Assembly: GCF_005869875.1 (NCBI RefSeq)
Contig: NZ_VAWG01000002.1
Coordinates: 186,001-250,000 of the forward strand
Source of the DNA: Paenibacillus pinistramenti
Lineage (GTDB): Bacteria > Bacillota > Bacilli > Paenibacillales > Paenibacillaceae
Length of the DNA: 64,000 nt
Direction of reading: 5' to 3'
How positions within the stretch are numbered: position 1 is the stretch's first letter; every line of letters begins with the position of its first letter. Made by a program: the position numbers and the translations under genes. Below, in pieces: positions 44,344-54,976 of this stretch. Below the pieces are notes generated by a model. The model was given only the letters and a program-made list of their open reading frames with translations. It was not told the DNA's origin and ran no database searches.

Positions 44344-45840
44344 TTGAAGAAACCTATGGATGCTTCTATTCGTTCCATCAAGAAAGGGCCGATTCTGGTC
44401 ATTATGATTCTGGGCGCCTTTCTGGCAACCCTGAACCAAACCGTAATGAGCGTGGCGATCCCTGAGCTCATGACAGATTTTAACATTACGGCTGCAACCG
44501 CGCAGTGGCTGACAACCGGCTACATGCTGGTGAACGGGATTCTGATTCCCATTACAGCCTATCTCATGCAGAGATTCACGACCCGGCAATTGTTCCAGGC
44601 CTCGATGTTTATTTTCCTGGCTGGGACGATTGTATCCGCGATCTCAGTCAGCTTCCCGGTTCTGTTAACCGGACGGATGATCCAGGCAGCCGGAGCCGGC
44701 ATTATTATGCCGCTGCTGACAAACGTCATTCTCACTCTGTTCCCGCCTGAAAAAAGAGGAGCGGCCATGGGCACCATGGGCCTTGCCATTATCTTCGCGC
44801 CCGCCATCGGGCCGACTCTGGCCGGCTATATTCTTGAGAACTACAAATGGGAAACGATGTTCTACGGCATGATTCCGCTTACCATCCTGGTCATTATCAG
44901 CGGATTCGTATATTTGAAGAACGTGTCCGAACCGGTCCGCGGCAAAATCGATCTGCTCAGTGTGCTTCTGTCTACGATCGCATTTGGCGGGCTGTTATAC
45001 GGCTTCAGCCAGGCGGGAAGCGCAGGCTGGTCTGACGACGAGGTGCTGATTGCTTTTGCAGCGGGCATCGTGGCTCTTGGGCTGTTCGTATGGAAGCAGC
45101 TGACATCCGGCAATCCTCTGCTGGACCTGCGTGCCTTCAAGTATAATATGTTCTCCCTGACAACGGTCATCAATATTCTGATCACTATGGTTATGTATGC
45201 CGATATGATGCTGCTGCCTCTGTATCTGCAGAATGCTCGCGGTTATACGGCGCTGGAATCCGGCCTGCTGCTCCTGCCGGGCGCGCTGGTCATGGGCTTC
45301 CTAATGCCTGTAACCGGGCGGCTGTTTGACCGCTTCGGCGCAAAATGGCTGTCCGTCATCGGCCTGATCATTACAATCGGAACCACTGCCGGGTTTATTA
45401 ACCTGACGGATTCCACCAGCTACACTTATCTGATTCTCATGTCAACGGGCCGCCGGATCGGGATGGCGCTGCTGCTGATGCCGATCCAGACTGCAGGCCT
45501 GAATCAGCTGCCGAACCGCCTGAATGCGCATGGCACAGCGATTTCCAATACGGTGCGGCAGGTGGCCGGAGCGGTAGGTACTTCCCTCCTCGTAACGGTT
45601 ATGACAGACCGTACGAAGACGCACCTCACCAAGCTGATGACCAGCGGCGGAGCAGGCAGCAGCTCACAGCAGCAAATGATTAATGATGCCACCATTCAGG
45701 GGATTAACGATGCGTATGTTGTCATCATCGGCATTGCCGTTCTTGCCCTGCTGTTCTCCTTCTTCATCAAACGGGTTGCCCACAGCACGGAAGGAGCATC
45801 CGACGCGGCATTAAAGAAGACGGTTGCTAAAGAGGCTTAA
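44344..45840 (+). CDS. MFS multidrug exporter, DHA2 family
   Basis: 498 residues if the TTG at 44344 (after AAGGAAGGAG) is used. The ATG at 44323 lies before the ribosome site and the ATG at 44356 is 15 bases beyond it, so the start is uncertain. About 14 hydrophobic helices with MFS signatures: TLNQTVMSVAIPELMTDF in TM1, LTTGYMLVNGILIPITAYL in TM2 and the motif C-like IIFAPAIGPTLAG in TM5, as in EmrB/LmrB/QacA. It exports a toxic compound by proton antiport. It is divergent from a TetR gene, the usual repressor arrangement. Confidence 0.92.
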   Translation: MKKPMDASIRSIKKGPILVIMILGAFLATLNQTVMSVAIPELMTDFNITAATAQWLTTGYMLVNGILIPITAYLMQRFTTRQLFQASMFIFLAGTIVSAISVSFPVLLTGRMIQAAGAGIIMPLLTNVILTLFPPEKRGAAMGTMGLAIIFAPAIGPTLAGYILENYKWETMFYGMIPLTILVIISGFVYLKNVSEPVRGKIDLLSVLLSTIAFGGLLYGFSQAGSAGWSDDEVLIAFAAGIVALGLFVWKQLTSGNPLLDLRAFKYNMFSLTTVINILITMVMYADMMLLPLYLQNARGYTALESGLLLLPGALVMGFLMPVTGRLFDRFGAKWLSVIGLIITIGTTAGFINLTDSTSYTYLILMSTGRRIGMALLLMPIQTAGLNQLPNRLNAHGTAISNTVRQVAGAVGTSLLVTVMTDRTKTHLTKLMTSGGAGSSSQQQMINDATIQGINDAYVVIIGIAVLALLFSFFIKRVAHSTEGASDAALKKTVAKEA

Positions 45841-45851
45841 GCTAGAATAGA

Positions 45852-45904
45852 AAAAGATGGCCGTGCGAAGGAGGTTATCCTTGCACGGCCATCTTTTGTT
45901 TTTG
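45852..45904. terminator. Strong bidirectional intrinsic terminator
   Basis: AAAAGATGGCCGTGC pairs with GCACGGCCATCTTTT, with T-rich flanks. It separates the convergent exporter and bglH genes. Confidence 0.93.
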
Positions 45905-45911
45905 CTGGAAA

Positions 45912-47444
<1,533 letters not shown>

Positions 47445-47454
47445 TCAAATATTT

Positions 47455-49356
47455 TTAGATGACAACCGTCAGCAGATCTTCCTTGAAATTGACCGATTGT
47501 TTCTCCGTTTCGATGACATCCAGATAGTTCCCCGAGTTGGTCACGATCACTGGAGTCGTCAGGACAAAGCCCTCACCGCGGATGGCGTCCATATCGAATT
47601 CAAGCAGCAGGTCGCCTTTCTTCACATGCTCGCCCTGTTTCTTCATCGGGGTAAAATGCTTGCCTTTCAGCTTCACGGTATCCTTGCCCACATGAATCAG
47701 TACCTCGACGCCGTTGTCGCTGGTAATGCCGATGGCATGACCGGTAGGGAACACGTTTGTCAGCACCCCGTCGACAGGGGAATACACTTTGCCTTCGGCC
47801 GGTTCAACCGCGATGCCTTTACCCATCGCTCCGGTAGAGAACGCTTCATCCGTTACATCGCAGAGAGCAACAACGCTGCCTTTAACCGGGCTGGCTACAG
47901 TCTCCTGCTTCACCAGCGACTCACTTTTGCCGATACCGTTGTTCTGGTTCTCAGTCTTGATTTCATCGTCTTTGAAGCCTGCGAACAGCATCACCAGGAA
48001 GCCCAGCACAAGGCAGCCGAACATACCGATAAGCATGCCGTAGAAGCCGGTGTCCATACCGTTCGGTCCGATATAGCTCGGGATCGCAAAGACACCCAGA
48101 CCGCCGATCATATAACCTCTGGAACCCATGCCTCCAATAATGGCGCCGCCGACGGCCGCTACGATACAGCTCAGAATGAACGGCTTCTTGCGCGGCAGCG
48201 TGATGCCGTAAATCGCCGGCTCGGTTACACCGAAGATACCTGAAATAAACGCCGGTACAGACAGAGATTTCAGCTTCACATTCTTCGTCTTAAGCAGGAT
48301 GGCCAGAACGACACCGGTTTGTGCGAAGGAAGCGCCCATTACGGTGGCAAGCACCGGATCGTAGCCGAGTACCGTCAGGTTGTTGATAGCGACCGGAACG
48401 AGACCCCAGTGCAGTCCGAAGATGACAAATACCTGCCAGAATCCGCCAAGCAGCGCGCCGGCAACGAGCGGACTCAGGTTATACAGGAACACGGTTGCTG
48501 CGCCGAGCAGCTGGCCGGCCCAAGTGGACACAGGTCCAATAACAATCAGTGCAAGCGGTACGGTAACAAGCAGGGTGCAGAACGGCACCAGGAAGGTCCG
48601 GACGACGCTTGGAATAATCTTTTTGAAGCCGGCCTCAATCTTGGAGCCTACATATGTCGATACGATAATCGGAATAACACTGGATGAATAGCTCATCAGG
48701 ATGACCGGAATGCCCAGGAACGTCAGGTAGACCGGCGATTCGAACGTCGTGCCGCTAAACAGCGTGTACAGCGGTTTGCCGGAAGCCGTTAAGCTTGAGA
48801 ACGTCGGGTAGACGAGGGTCGCGCCGATCGCCATGCCGATGAAGATATTCGCATTAAACTTCTTGGCCGACGTATATCCGAGGAAGATCGGGAAGAAGTA
48901 GAACAGACAGTCACCGATTGCGCTCAGAATCTGGTATGTGCCCGAAGTGCTCGTGAGCCAGCCCAGTGCCAGGAACATGGCCGCAAAGCCTTTGATCATA
49001 CCGGTTGCAGCCAGCACGCCCAGTGTCGGCGAGAATACGCCGGAGATCATATCAATAAACGCGTTGAGCAGTCCCTGCTTCTCCTTGACAGGTGTTTCTG
49101 CAGCGGCCTGGAAGCCGCCGATGGCCGCAACCTCTGCATAAACCTCAGGCACATGGTTGCCGATAACAACCTGATACTGTCCGCCGCTCTGTACGACCGT
49201 AACGACGCCGTCCATATTTTTCAATACATCCGTATTGGCCTTGCTCTCGTCTTTCAATTTAAAGCGAAGGCGTGTAATGCAGTGCGTAAGGCTGTTGACA
49301 TTTTCTTTGCCGCCGACATTCTTGATCACGTCTTTCGCCAGCTGTTCGTATTTCAT
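47455..49356 (-). CDS. bglP: Beta-glucoside-specific PTS transporter, EIIBCA
   Basis: 633 residues from the second of two adjacent ATGs (49356), six bases after GGGGAG. EIIB (1-85) has phospho-Cys26 (LTHCITRLRFKL). EIIC (about 105-465) is hydrophobic with FISGIFGVTEPAIYGITLPRKKPF. EIIA (about 490-630) has phospho-His555 (VEVLIHVGKDTV). It takes up and phosphorylates aryl-beta-glucosides or cellobiose-like sugars. Expression should depend on LicT through a RAT/terminator in the 170 bp leader after licT. Confidence 0.95.
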   Translation of the reverse strand: MKYEQLAKDVIKNVGGKENVNSLTHCITRLRFKLKDESKANTDVLKNMDGVVTVVQSGGQYQVVIGNHVPEVYAEVAAIGGFQAAAETPVKEKQGLLNAFIDMISGVFSPTLGVLAATGMIKGFAAMFLALGWLTSTSGTYQILSAIGDCLFYFFPIFLGYTSAKKFNANIFIGMAIGATLVYPTFSSLTASGKPLYTLFSGTTFESPVYLTFLGIPVILMSYSSSVIPIIVSTYVGSKIEAGFKKIIPSVVRTFLVPFCTLLVTVPLALIVIGPVSTWAGQLLGAATVFLYNLSPLVAGALLGGFWQVFVIFGLHWGLVPVAINNLTVLGYDPVLATVMGASFAQTGVVLAILLKTKNVKLKSLSVPAFISGIFGVTEPAIYGITLPRKKPFILSCIVAAVGGAIIGGMGSRGYMIGGLGVFAIPSYIGPNGMDTGFYGMLIGMFGCLVLGFLVMLFAGFKDDEIKTENQNNGIGKSESLVKQETVASPVKGSVVALCDVTDEAFSTGAMGKGIAVEPAEGKVYSPVDGVLTNVFPTGHAIGITSDNGVEVLIHVGKDTVKLKGKHFTPMKKQGEHVKKGDLLLEFDMDAIRGEGFVLTTPVIVTNSGNYLDVIETEKQSVNFKEDLLTVVI

Positions 49357-49441
49357 CATGCTCTCCCCTTCGTTCGTACAAATTTCTTCATCGTAGTATC
49401 CCTTGATCAGCCAATTGCTTATACAACCAGTTGTTTTATAC

Positions 49442-49525
49442 AAAAAAGGCGAGACCTTATAGACGCAGCACATCTGTGTGCACTGCCGCTATAGTTGGTC
49501 TCGCCTGCATTACCAGTAACAATCC
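49442..49525 (-). promoter_or_regulatory. LicT RAT antiterminator and terminator in the bglP leader
   Basis: On the minus strand GGATTGTTACTG (49525-49514) continues through GTAATGCAGGCGAGACC to 49497, a 29-nt match to the RAT consensus bound by LicT/SacT proteins. Its 3' part is the left arm (GGCGAGACC) of a terminator whose right arm GGTCTCGCC lies at 49448-49456, followed by six T. LicT binding would block the terminator. Confidence 0.92.
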
Positions 49526-49530
49526 AAAGG

Positions 49531-50370
49531 TTATTCAGTTTGTCTGTGCGTTACCCGGTGAACGTGAATCGTTAAATACAATTTCTCTTCATCGGACAAT
49601 TCGGTGCCCAGGTATTTCTCGATCTTCAGCATACAATCGTAGGCCTTCTTGTACTTCGCCTTGACCTGCCTGAGCAGGAAGTCATCTTCCAGCGCCGCCG
49701 GGACATCCCGTTTGTGCAGTCTTTGGAAGAAGAACCGCAGATGGGTGATGAACCTCTCGTAGCTGACCGATTTCTCATCCGGCGTAATATTGTAAGTGTA
49801 CTTGATGATATTCATAATATCCTGGATCTTCTCCGTCAGGTGAGCCACATCAGCCACCTTGCTGCCCGGGCCGTTCACCTGGGCATTGATCAGATGGAGC
49901 GCAATATTGCCCGCTTCATCCTCCGGCAGCCGTCTGTGGACCGTCTCCTCAATGAATTCCAGCGCCTTCAGGCCGATGGCGAATTCCTTGGGGTAGAACT
50001 TCTTGATCTCCCAGATCAGCGGGTTGACATTCTTGACCCCTTCATCATACATCCGGAAGACATTATTCATGTGATCCGTCAAGGTTACGTAAATGTACTC
50101 GCTGAGCGGGACCCCCAAATTATTCTTCGCGTACTCAATAATATCGTAGCACAGCGACACATCGTCGGAAGGCACATCCTCCAGCAGCAGCTTGAATTTC
50201 TCGGAAGCATCCTTCTGCTTCAGAATGAACACTTTCTCAATCAGACTTTCGTCAACCGGATCTCCGACACTTTTCTTAAAAGCGATGCCGCAGCCCATCA
50301 CAACAAGCTCCTGCCGATGCGGGTCATTGGCTACAATGGCATTATTGTTGAATATCTTCTTGATAATCAT
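49531..50370 (-). CDS. licT: BglG/LicT family transcription antiterminator
   Basis: 279 residues. An RNA-binding CAT domain (1-56: IKKIFNNNAIVANDPHRQELVVMG) precedes two PRD domains (about 65-170 and 171-279) carrying the PTS-phosphorylated histidines in TDHMNNV, HRRLPEDEAGNIALH, THLRFFFQRLH and IHVHRV. The protein is activated by HPr and inhibited by the EII partner when sugar is absent. It is first in its operon and has its own RAT leader, so it is autoregulated. Confidence 0.95.
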   Translation of the reverse strand: MIIKKIFNNNAIVANDPHRQELVVMGCGIAFKKSVGDPVDESLIEKVFILKQKDASEKFKLLLEDVPSDDVSLCYDIIEYAKNNLGVPLSEYIYVTLTDHMNNVFRMYDEGVKNVNPLIWEIKKFYPKEFAIGLKALEFIEETVHRRLPEDEAGNIALHLINAQVNGPGSKVADVAHLTEKIQDIMNIIKYTYNITPDEKSVSYERFITHLRFFFQRLHKRDVPAALEDDFLLRQVKAKYKKAYDCMLKIEKYLGTELSDEEKLYLTIHVHRVTHRQTE

Positions 50371-50530
50371 CCAGGCTGCTCTCCTTCACCGCGTTTGCGA
50401 TCGTATTGGTCACCCAGGATTAAGTCGCCGGATCTAAGCGCTTTCATCTTCGTCAAAACCTTTGCCTTTCTTGGCTCTCTCCTTCCTTTCTGCATTGGAG
50501 TTTGAGTGACGGAAACGGGACATGGAGACT

Positions 50531-50597
50531 AAAAAAGGCAAAACCCAAAACATGTCTCGTGCATGTCCTGGGTCTTGCCTTCTTCAGTAACAATCCC
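50531..50597 (-). promoter_or_regulatory. RAT antiterminator and terminator in the licT leader
   Basis: On the minus strand GGATTGTTACTG (from 50596) runs into GAAGAAGGCAAGACC, again a RAT. It overlaps a terminator with arms GGCAAGACCCA and TGGGTTTTGCC plus an inner ACATG/CATGT stem, followed by six T (50536-50531). Confidence 0.9.
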
Positions 50598-50603
50598 AAA
50601 GTC

Positions 50604-50641
50604 ATAATAACATGGAGATTCTCATTTAGCAAGCGCTTTCT
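50604..50641 (-). promoter_or_regulatory. licT promoter with overlapping cre-like site
   Basis: TTGCTA (50632-50627), 17 bp and TATTAT (50609-50604) form the promoter. AGCAAGCGCTTTCT (50628-50641) over the -35 resembles the CcpA cre consensus TGWAANCGNTNWCA, with the central AAGCGCTT intact. Catabolite repression is expected. Confidence 0.65.
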
Positions 50642-50673
50642 TTTTGCTAAAATTTCTTAAAATAGCTCTGCTC

Positions 50674-51786
50674 TTATAACAGCTCTCTAATCACCCGGTT
50701 CATGATCTGCCCCGACCGGTTCCAGGACTGCTTAAGCGCATCCTGCCGGGCCTGCTGGCCTTTGCTCCTGCACAGCCCAGGATTCTCGTAAGCCTTCCTC
50801 ATCTGCCGCTTCAGGCTGGACAGCTCGGCTTCGGCCCACAGCTGGCCCTTCTCGGCGAACAGCGAACGGAAACTCCGCGCAATCGCATGCGGACTGTTCA
50901 TACTGATTGCGGGATTACGCAGCTGGTAGCTTACCGGGAAAGAGTTGCGGCTGTTCAAAAAATCCATATGCCCGCCCCAGCCCGTGGCGATCACAGGAAT
51001 TCCGCTGGCCATAGCCTCCAGGAATGGCAGTCCGACGCCTTCTCCTCTTGTCGGGAGCACAAAGGCATTGCCGAGCGTGTACAACCCTCTCAGCTGGCCG
51101 GGCGCAAGAGACCGCCCGATGACCTTGACGGGAGCCGTCTGCCTGCCAAGGCGAAGCCGCTCCTTGTAGTGCCGGATTCTCGCCTTGATCCAGGCCTCTG
51201 TTTCATAAGCAGCGTACCCGCTGGTCTTGATCACCAGCATAACGGGATCCGAGGCCGAGAATTCCTCCCAATAGGCGCGCAGCAGCGTCTCCGGATTCTT
51301 GCGGTGCTGAAAACCGAAGACAGAGACGAAGACAAACCGGCCCTGAGCCCCAGATATGCGCAGCTTGGGATTGCCCGGGTTGTACTGCCGGGTATCGACA
51401 CCGTGCGGCACGATGTGCACGGGAACCTTGACACCGCTCCGGCGCAGAGCCTCCTTATTATGGCGGGACGGAACAAATATGGCGTCAAACTTGTTCATAT
51501 GCGGCTTCCAGCGCATCGGAATCCGGGTCGTTTCCCACACCGTGTTCAGAATCACCCGGTCATAACGGCGTTTCTCGGCGGCAGCATGCACACGATACGG
51601 AAGCGTGTGGCAGATCAGCACCTTTTTCGCCGGGCCTTGCGCTTGCCTGTTCACGCCCAGCGAACCGGAACGGACGCTGACCGGAACGCCCTGCCGCCGA
51701 AGCGCCCGCACATACGCCCGGCTGGCTATGCCCAGCCCGCTGATTAATCCGAGCGGCCCCCTCCATTCGCACCGATAACTTTTCAC
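50674..51786 (-). CDS. Glycosyltransferase family 4 (GT-B fold)
   Basis: 370 residues from GTG 51786 (GGGAGGATCC upstream). The N-terminal half has GLGIASRAYVRALR; the C-terminal half has the GT4 donor-binding pattern VIGRSLAPGQLRGLYTLGNAFVLPTRGEGVGLPFLEAMASGIP, with the E-x7-E motif. It transfers a sugar from a nucleotide donor to an unknown acceptor. No other glycan genes adjoin it. The protein is basic throughout, which may favour membrane binding. The 177 bp upstream shows no gene. Confidence 0.9.
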   Translation of the reverse strand: MKSYRCEWRGPLGLISGLGIASRAYVRALRRQGVPVSVRSGSLGVNRQAQGPAKKVLICHTLPYRVHAAAEKRRYDRVILNTVWETTRIPMRWKPHMNKFDAIFVPSRHNKEALRRSGVKVPVHIVPHGVDTRQYNPGNPKLRISGAQGRFVFVSVFGFQHRKNPETLLRAYWEEFSASDPVMLVIKTSGYAAYETEAWIKARIRHYKERLRLGRQTAPVKVIGRSLAPGQLRGLYTLGNAFVLPTRGEGVGLPFLEAMASGIPVIATGWGGHMDFLNSRNSFPVSYQLRNPAISMNSPHAIARSFRSLFAEKGQLWAEAELSSLKRQMRKAYENPGLCRSKGQQARQDALKQSWNRSGQIMNRVIRELL

Positions 51787-51963
51787 TTTCGGATCCTCCC
51801 TCAGCAGCGCTGCCTTATAACTGAATCATGCAGATGCTATAGCATATGCAGGCTTTTTCGGAAAGGGAATGAAAAGCAGCAATAATTTCTGCAATAATAA
51901 GCCGCGCGGGCAGCCAGTACCTGCCATTCTATCACCTACTGCGCCGAATAGCGGCTGCAGCGT

Positions 51964-52620
51964 TTATTGACTAGAGGACCACCTCTCCTTCAAGTAGTGC
52001 TCGTACCAGCCGATGTTTGCTGTGAGCCATACAGCGCTCATCAAATAACCCCCGATTACGTCACTAGGATAGTGCACGCCAAGATAAATACGGCTGACTC
52101 CTATCATTAGAACCATAAATGTTCCCAACAATAGGACAAGCATTCGAGCCCCAAAACGGGGGATATGCCTCCACAGAAAATACACCGTAATCCCATAAAG
52201 GGTGAAAGCAGCCATGGAGTGACCACTTGGAAAGCTATACCCGCCGGCTTGAATAATCCGATGTATATCCGGTCTGGTTCTATGGAACATAGATTTAAGC
52301 AAAATGTTAAGCAGGCCAGAGCCGCTGATGATCCCGGCTAATAATAGGAGCTCCCGGCGATAACCTATTCGGAACAGAAAGAATGCGAGGACTGCAGCTA
52401 TAATTACTACAAAGAGCCCGGAGCCTATTGTGGTGAATCCCTTCATGATTATTGTAAGGATATCCGAATTCACGCTTTGTATCCTGCTCATAACGGTAAG
52501 GTCAAAGCCGGCGATATGCTGAAATTTAACGGATAATGCTATTCCTATGAAGAAGCTTAAGCAAACAACGGATAATAGCATGGAACGAAATAAAACCTTG
52601 CTCATAAAGCTTATTTTCAT
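51964..52620 (-). CDS. PAP2-family membrane phosphatase
   Basis: 218 residues from ATG 52620 after GAGGTAA. Six hydrophobic helices carry the three phosphatase motifs: KSMFHRTRP, SFPSGHS and SRIYLGVHYPSD. Members dephosphorylate phosphatidate, undecaprenyl pyrophosphate or phosphatidylglycerophosphate. The motif spacing fits BcrC/YodM-like proteins, but the substrate cannot be told from sequence alone. It is monocistronic. Confidence 0.9.
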   Translation of the reverse strand: MKISFMSKVLFRSMLLSVVCLSFFIGIALSVKFQHIAGFDLTVMSRIQSVNSDILTIIMKGFTTIGSGLFVVIIAAVLAFFLFRIGYRRELLLLAGIISGSGLLNILLKSMFHRTRPDIHRIIQAGGYSFPSGHSMAAFTLYGITVYFLWRHIPRFGARMLVLLLGTFMVLMIGVSRIYLGVHYPSDVIGGYLMSAVWLTANIGWYEHYLKERWSSSQ

Positions 52621-52778
52621 CAAATTACCTCGTTTTAAATTATTAAATTGGAGGATCCTTTTGAATTGGCCGTTGTACATATTCTAAGTTTGGCTTAGTT
52701 AATAATTTTTTAATAAGTGAGGGGTAGAATAAGCATGTTCCCGAGGCATTGAATACACAATTAGATAGAGGGGTAAAC

Positions 52779-52910
52779 ATGATTAAATTCAAACTCATAT
52801 TAGCCGCCTTAACCATGATTGGCGTAATTGGAGCAGGAGTCAGCTCTTATGCTCCAACCCGTGTGGAGAAAGGGACTGTTTCAATTCAGCAAGGAGAATG
52901 TTCATTCTAA
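52779..52910 (+). CDS. Small secreted-peptide-like ORF (43 residues)
   Basis: ATG 52779 follows GAGGGG by six bases. The peptide has Lys at positions 3 and 5, a hydrophobic core (LILAALTMIGVIGAGV) and a signal-peptidase-like VSSYA at 21-25. An 18-residue C-terminal part follows, with one Cys (EKGTVSIQQGECSF). Size and layout resemble Bacillus Phr pre-peptides (about 40-44 residues), but no Rap gene is near. A terminator 86 bp after the stop fits a real small transcript. The nearest signalling genes are a ComA-like regulator and kinase at 54.3-57.3 kb. Confidence 0.5.
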   Translation: MIKFKLILAALTMIGVIGAGVSSYAPTRVEKGTVSIQQGECSF

Positions 52911-52995
52911 ATTCCACCACCAATTGAGTAATACGATTATGCTATCAAAGAATAATGAAAATTCAGTAAAACTTCCTCAACATAGAGTGAATAGC

Positions 52996-53026
52996 AAAAA
53001 AACGGACAGCGTCTGCTGTCCGTTTA
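52996..53026. terminator. Bidirectional intrinsic terminator
   Basis: AAACGGACAGC-gtct-GCTGTCCGTTT with T-rich flanks, shared by the small ORF and the convergent YsnF gene. Confidence 0.92.
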
Positions 53027-53071
53027 TCCATTTTGCTCGCTTCCGCAGCCTATGCTATTTTCATGCGGAAC

Positions 53072-54082
53072 CTATTTCAAATCCTCGTCGCCCTTGACGG
53101 TCGGATTGCCGGTCTGCTCCAGACGGGCTTCTTCCTTCTTCAAGGTATCGCTCACATGCTCTGTGTCCTGCACCTGGCGTTTGTGAATCTCCACTTCGCC
53201 GGTGACTACTGGACGCTTGCTGACTTCCACCCGTTCCTCCGTAACCGGGATGCGGATGGTCTCATCCTTGCCAATCGGTTCGCCGGTAGCTTCGTCCTGA
53301 ACCGCCTTCTTCTCGATGACTACTTCCTCACGGGTTACAGGAACATTAATGGACTGCTCCTGCTCGATCACCTCTTTGCGGAGGTTCACCTCGCCAGTGG
53401 TTTGGCGTGTCTTGGAAATGTCCAGCTGCTCTTCACGCAGGCGCATCGTCCGGTCCTGGCTTGTCCCATCCGTAATCGTATCCTGCGGACGGTCCATAGT
53501 GGCCAGCTCCTGATAGAAGACCGGTTCTCTCGTTTCGCTCTTCCTGATGTCAGCTTCTTCCCGGTTCAGAGTGCCGGTACCCATCGGATAATGGCTCGAA
53601 TTCATGGAATGATGATCCCGGAACAGCGAGTAAACCTCATTCTTCTGGATTTCATTAGCATCGACCATGACGAGGATGCGGCCGCTCTTCACGTTGGCAT
53701 TGTACTCCTCGGCTTCGTCCTCCGGAATACCAAGGCCCACCAAACCGCCGACAAGTCCGCCTGTACCTGCTCCAACCGCGGCTCCTGTGAGCGTAGCAGC
53801 AATTGGTCCGGCTGCAAGGATTGGACCGATGCCCGGGATTGCCAGCGCGCCCAATCCTGCGAGCAAGCCTGCAATCCCGCCGAGGACACCCCCGGTCGCT
53901 GCACCTGTAGCCATGCCTTCCGGCGCCTTCGTGCCTGTTTCTTCATGGATGTCATTCAAGTCGTCTTTGTTCTTTCCGATAACTGAAATATCTTCTGCTC
54001 TGTAACCAAGGTTCTTCAAATCCTGAATCGCATTCGTCGCATCTTGTTCGGTAGTAAATACGCCAACTATTTTCTGTGTCAT
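53072..54082 (-). CDS. General stress protein with YflT-like and DUF2382 (YsnF/AvaK) domains
   Basis: 336 residues. The N-terminal domain (1-70: KIVGVFTTEQDATNAIQDLKNLGYRAEDISVIGKN) resembles GSP17M/YflT. A Gly/Ala-rich hydrophobic hairpin (60-125) follows, then a C-terminal DUF2382 domain (about 205-320: REEQLDISKTRQTTGEVNLRKEVI, VPVTREEVVIEKKAV, and so on). Such proteins are linked to sigma-B or oxidative stress in Bacillales and photooxidative stress in cyanobacteria. The Gly-rich stretch may insert in membranes. ATG 54082 was chosen from two ATGs after GGAGG. I could not find a convincing sigma-B promoter. Confidence 0.88.
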   Translation of the reverse strand: MTQKIVGVFTTEQDATNAIQDLKNLGYRAEDISVIGKNKDDLNDIHEETGTKAPEGMATGAATGGVLGGIAGLLAGLGALAIPGIGPILAAGPIAATLTGAAVGAGTGGLVGGLVGLGIPEDEAEEYNANVKSGRILVMVDANEIQKNEVYSLFRDHHSMNSSHYPMGTGTLNREEADIRKSETREPVFYQELATMDRPQDTITDGTSQDRTMRLREEQLDISKTRQTTGEVNLRKEVIEQEQSINVPVTREEVVIEKKAVQDEATGEPIGKDETIRIPVTEERVEVSKRPVVTGEVEIHKRQVQDTEHVSDTLKKEEARLEQTGNPTVKGDEDLK

Positions 54083-54238
54083 TATCATTACCTCCAGATG
54101 TGTTGTTGGGTTCATTTGTTACTTAACCACTACTTCCGCATTCAAACGCCGCTGGTTATATTTTCTATATCCTGTTCAGGTATCCTCCGGCATCCGATTA
54201 TGATGAGTCTGGGCCATAGACTAGCCAGTATTATGCAG

Positions 54239-54266
54239 AAAAAAAACGCCGCACAGCTGTGCAGCG
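54239..54266 (-). terminator. Intrinsic terminator after the ComA-like regulator gene
   Basis: CGCTGCACA and TGTGCGGCG pair on the minus strand (one mismatch), followed by eight T. Confidence 0.85.
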
Positions 54267-54273
54267 CTTTAGC

Positions 54274-54936
54274 TTAATTTACAAGATCATGAACAGCGAG
54301 GAGGCCCATTTCACGGCATTTGCCTACGACCTCCAGCCGGGATTTCACGTTTAATTTGCTGAACAGCTGTGTGAGCTGATACTCGAGCTTTCTTTTGCTG
54401 AAAAATAACTGATCGGCTATTTCCCTATTCGTCTTGCCTTCCGCGATCATACGAATGATGTCCAGCTCATCAGGAACGAGCGGATTCGTGCTGCTCTCTG
54501 CGGCAGGCTGCGCCATTTCAGCTCCCTGGCCGGCCCTTAATCCGCGAAAGACGGAAAACGGGAGAACAACTTCCCGCCGCAGCGCCGCCCGGATAATTCT
54601 GAGCATCTCTTCCTGGGTCGAGGTTTTGGAGATAAAGCCGGCAATGCCTGCCTCGATCAAATGGTTAAGATGCGGGGATAAGTCGTTGCCGGTGTATATC
54701 AGAATAATAGAGTCAGGTTTGACCCGGATGATCCCTTTGCTTAACTCGATCCCGTTCATCTCGGGCATAGTCAAGTCAATCAGGATCAGGTCAAAATGGC
54801 CGGACCGGACCCTTTCTACCGCTTTGGACGGAGCCTGATGATGAGCTGTGACGCTAATATCCGGCTCCTTCTCAAGCATTACCTTTGTCCCTTCCATGAC
54901 CGATGGATGATCATCAATGAGCAGAATTTGTACCAT
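54274..54936 (-). CDS. NarL-family response regulator, ComA-like
   Basis: 220 residues. The start LLIDDHPSVMEGTKVMLE closely follows ComA of B. subtilis; the phospho-Asp is D54 (LILIDLTMPEMNG), and ISKTSTQEEM carries the receiver lysine. The LuxR-type HTH (about 155-215) reads IAEGKTNREIADQLFFSKRK then LTQLFSKLNVKSR, also ComA-like. It lies 40 bp after a PAS histidine kinase gene and surely pairs with it. No comX or comQ gene is present, so if it serves quorum sensing the signal differs. A secreted-peptide-like ORF lies 1.4 kb away. Confidence 0.88.
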   Translation of the reverse strand: MVQILLIDDHPSVMEGTKVMLEKEPDISVTAHHQAPSKAVERVRSGHFDLILIDLTMPEMNGIELSKGIIRVKPDSIILIYTGNDLSPHLNHLIEAGIAGFISKTSTQEEMLRIIRAALRREVVLPFSVFRGLRAGQGAEMAQPAAESSTNPLVPDELDIIRMIAEGKTNREIADQLFFSKRKLEYQLTQLFSKLNVKSRLEVVGKCREMGLLAVHDLVN

Positions 54937-54976
54937 AGCCCTTTCCCTGTCCTTTCTCTTCGATGTTGAATGGTTC

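Noticed and set aside
53033..53986. A 317-residue plus-strand frame across the YsnF gene
   Set aside because: Antisense to a protein with two recognised domains; contains a Cys/Ser/Arg-rich low-quality C-terminus and no family match.
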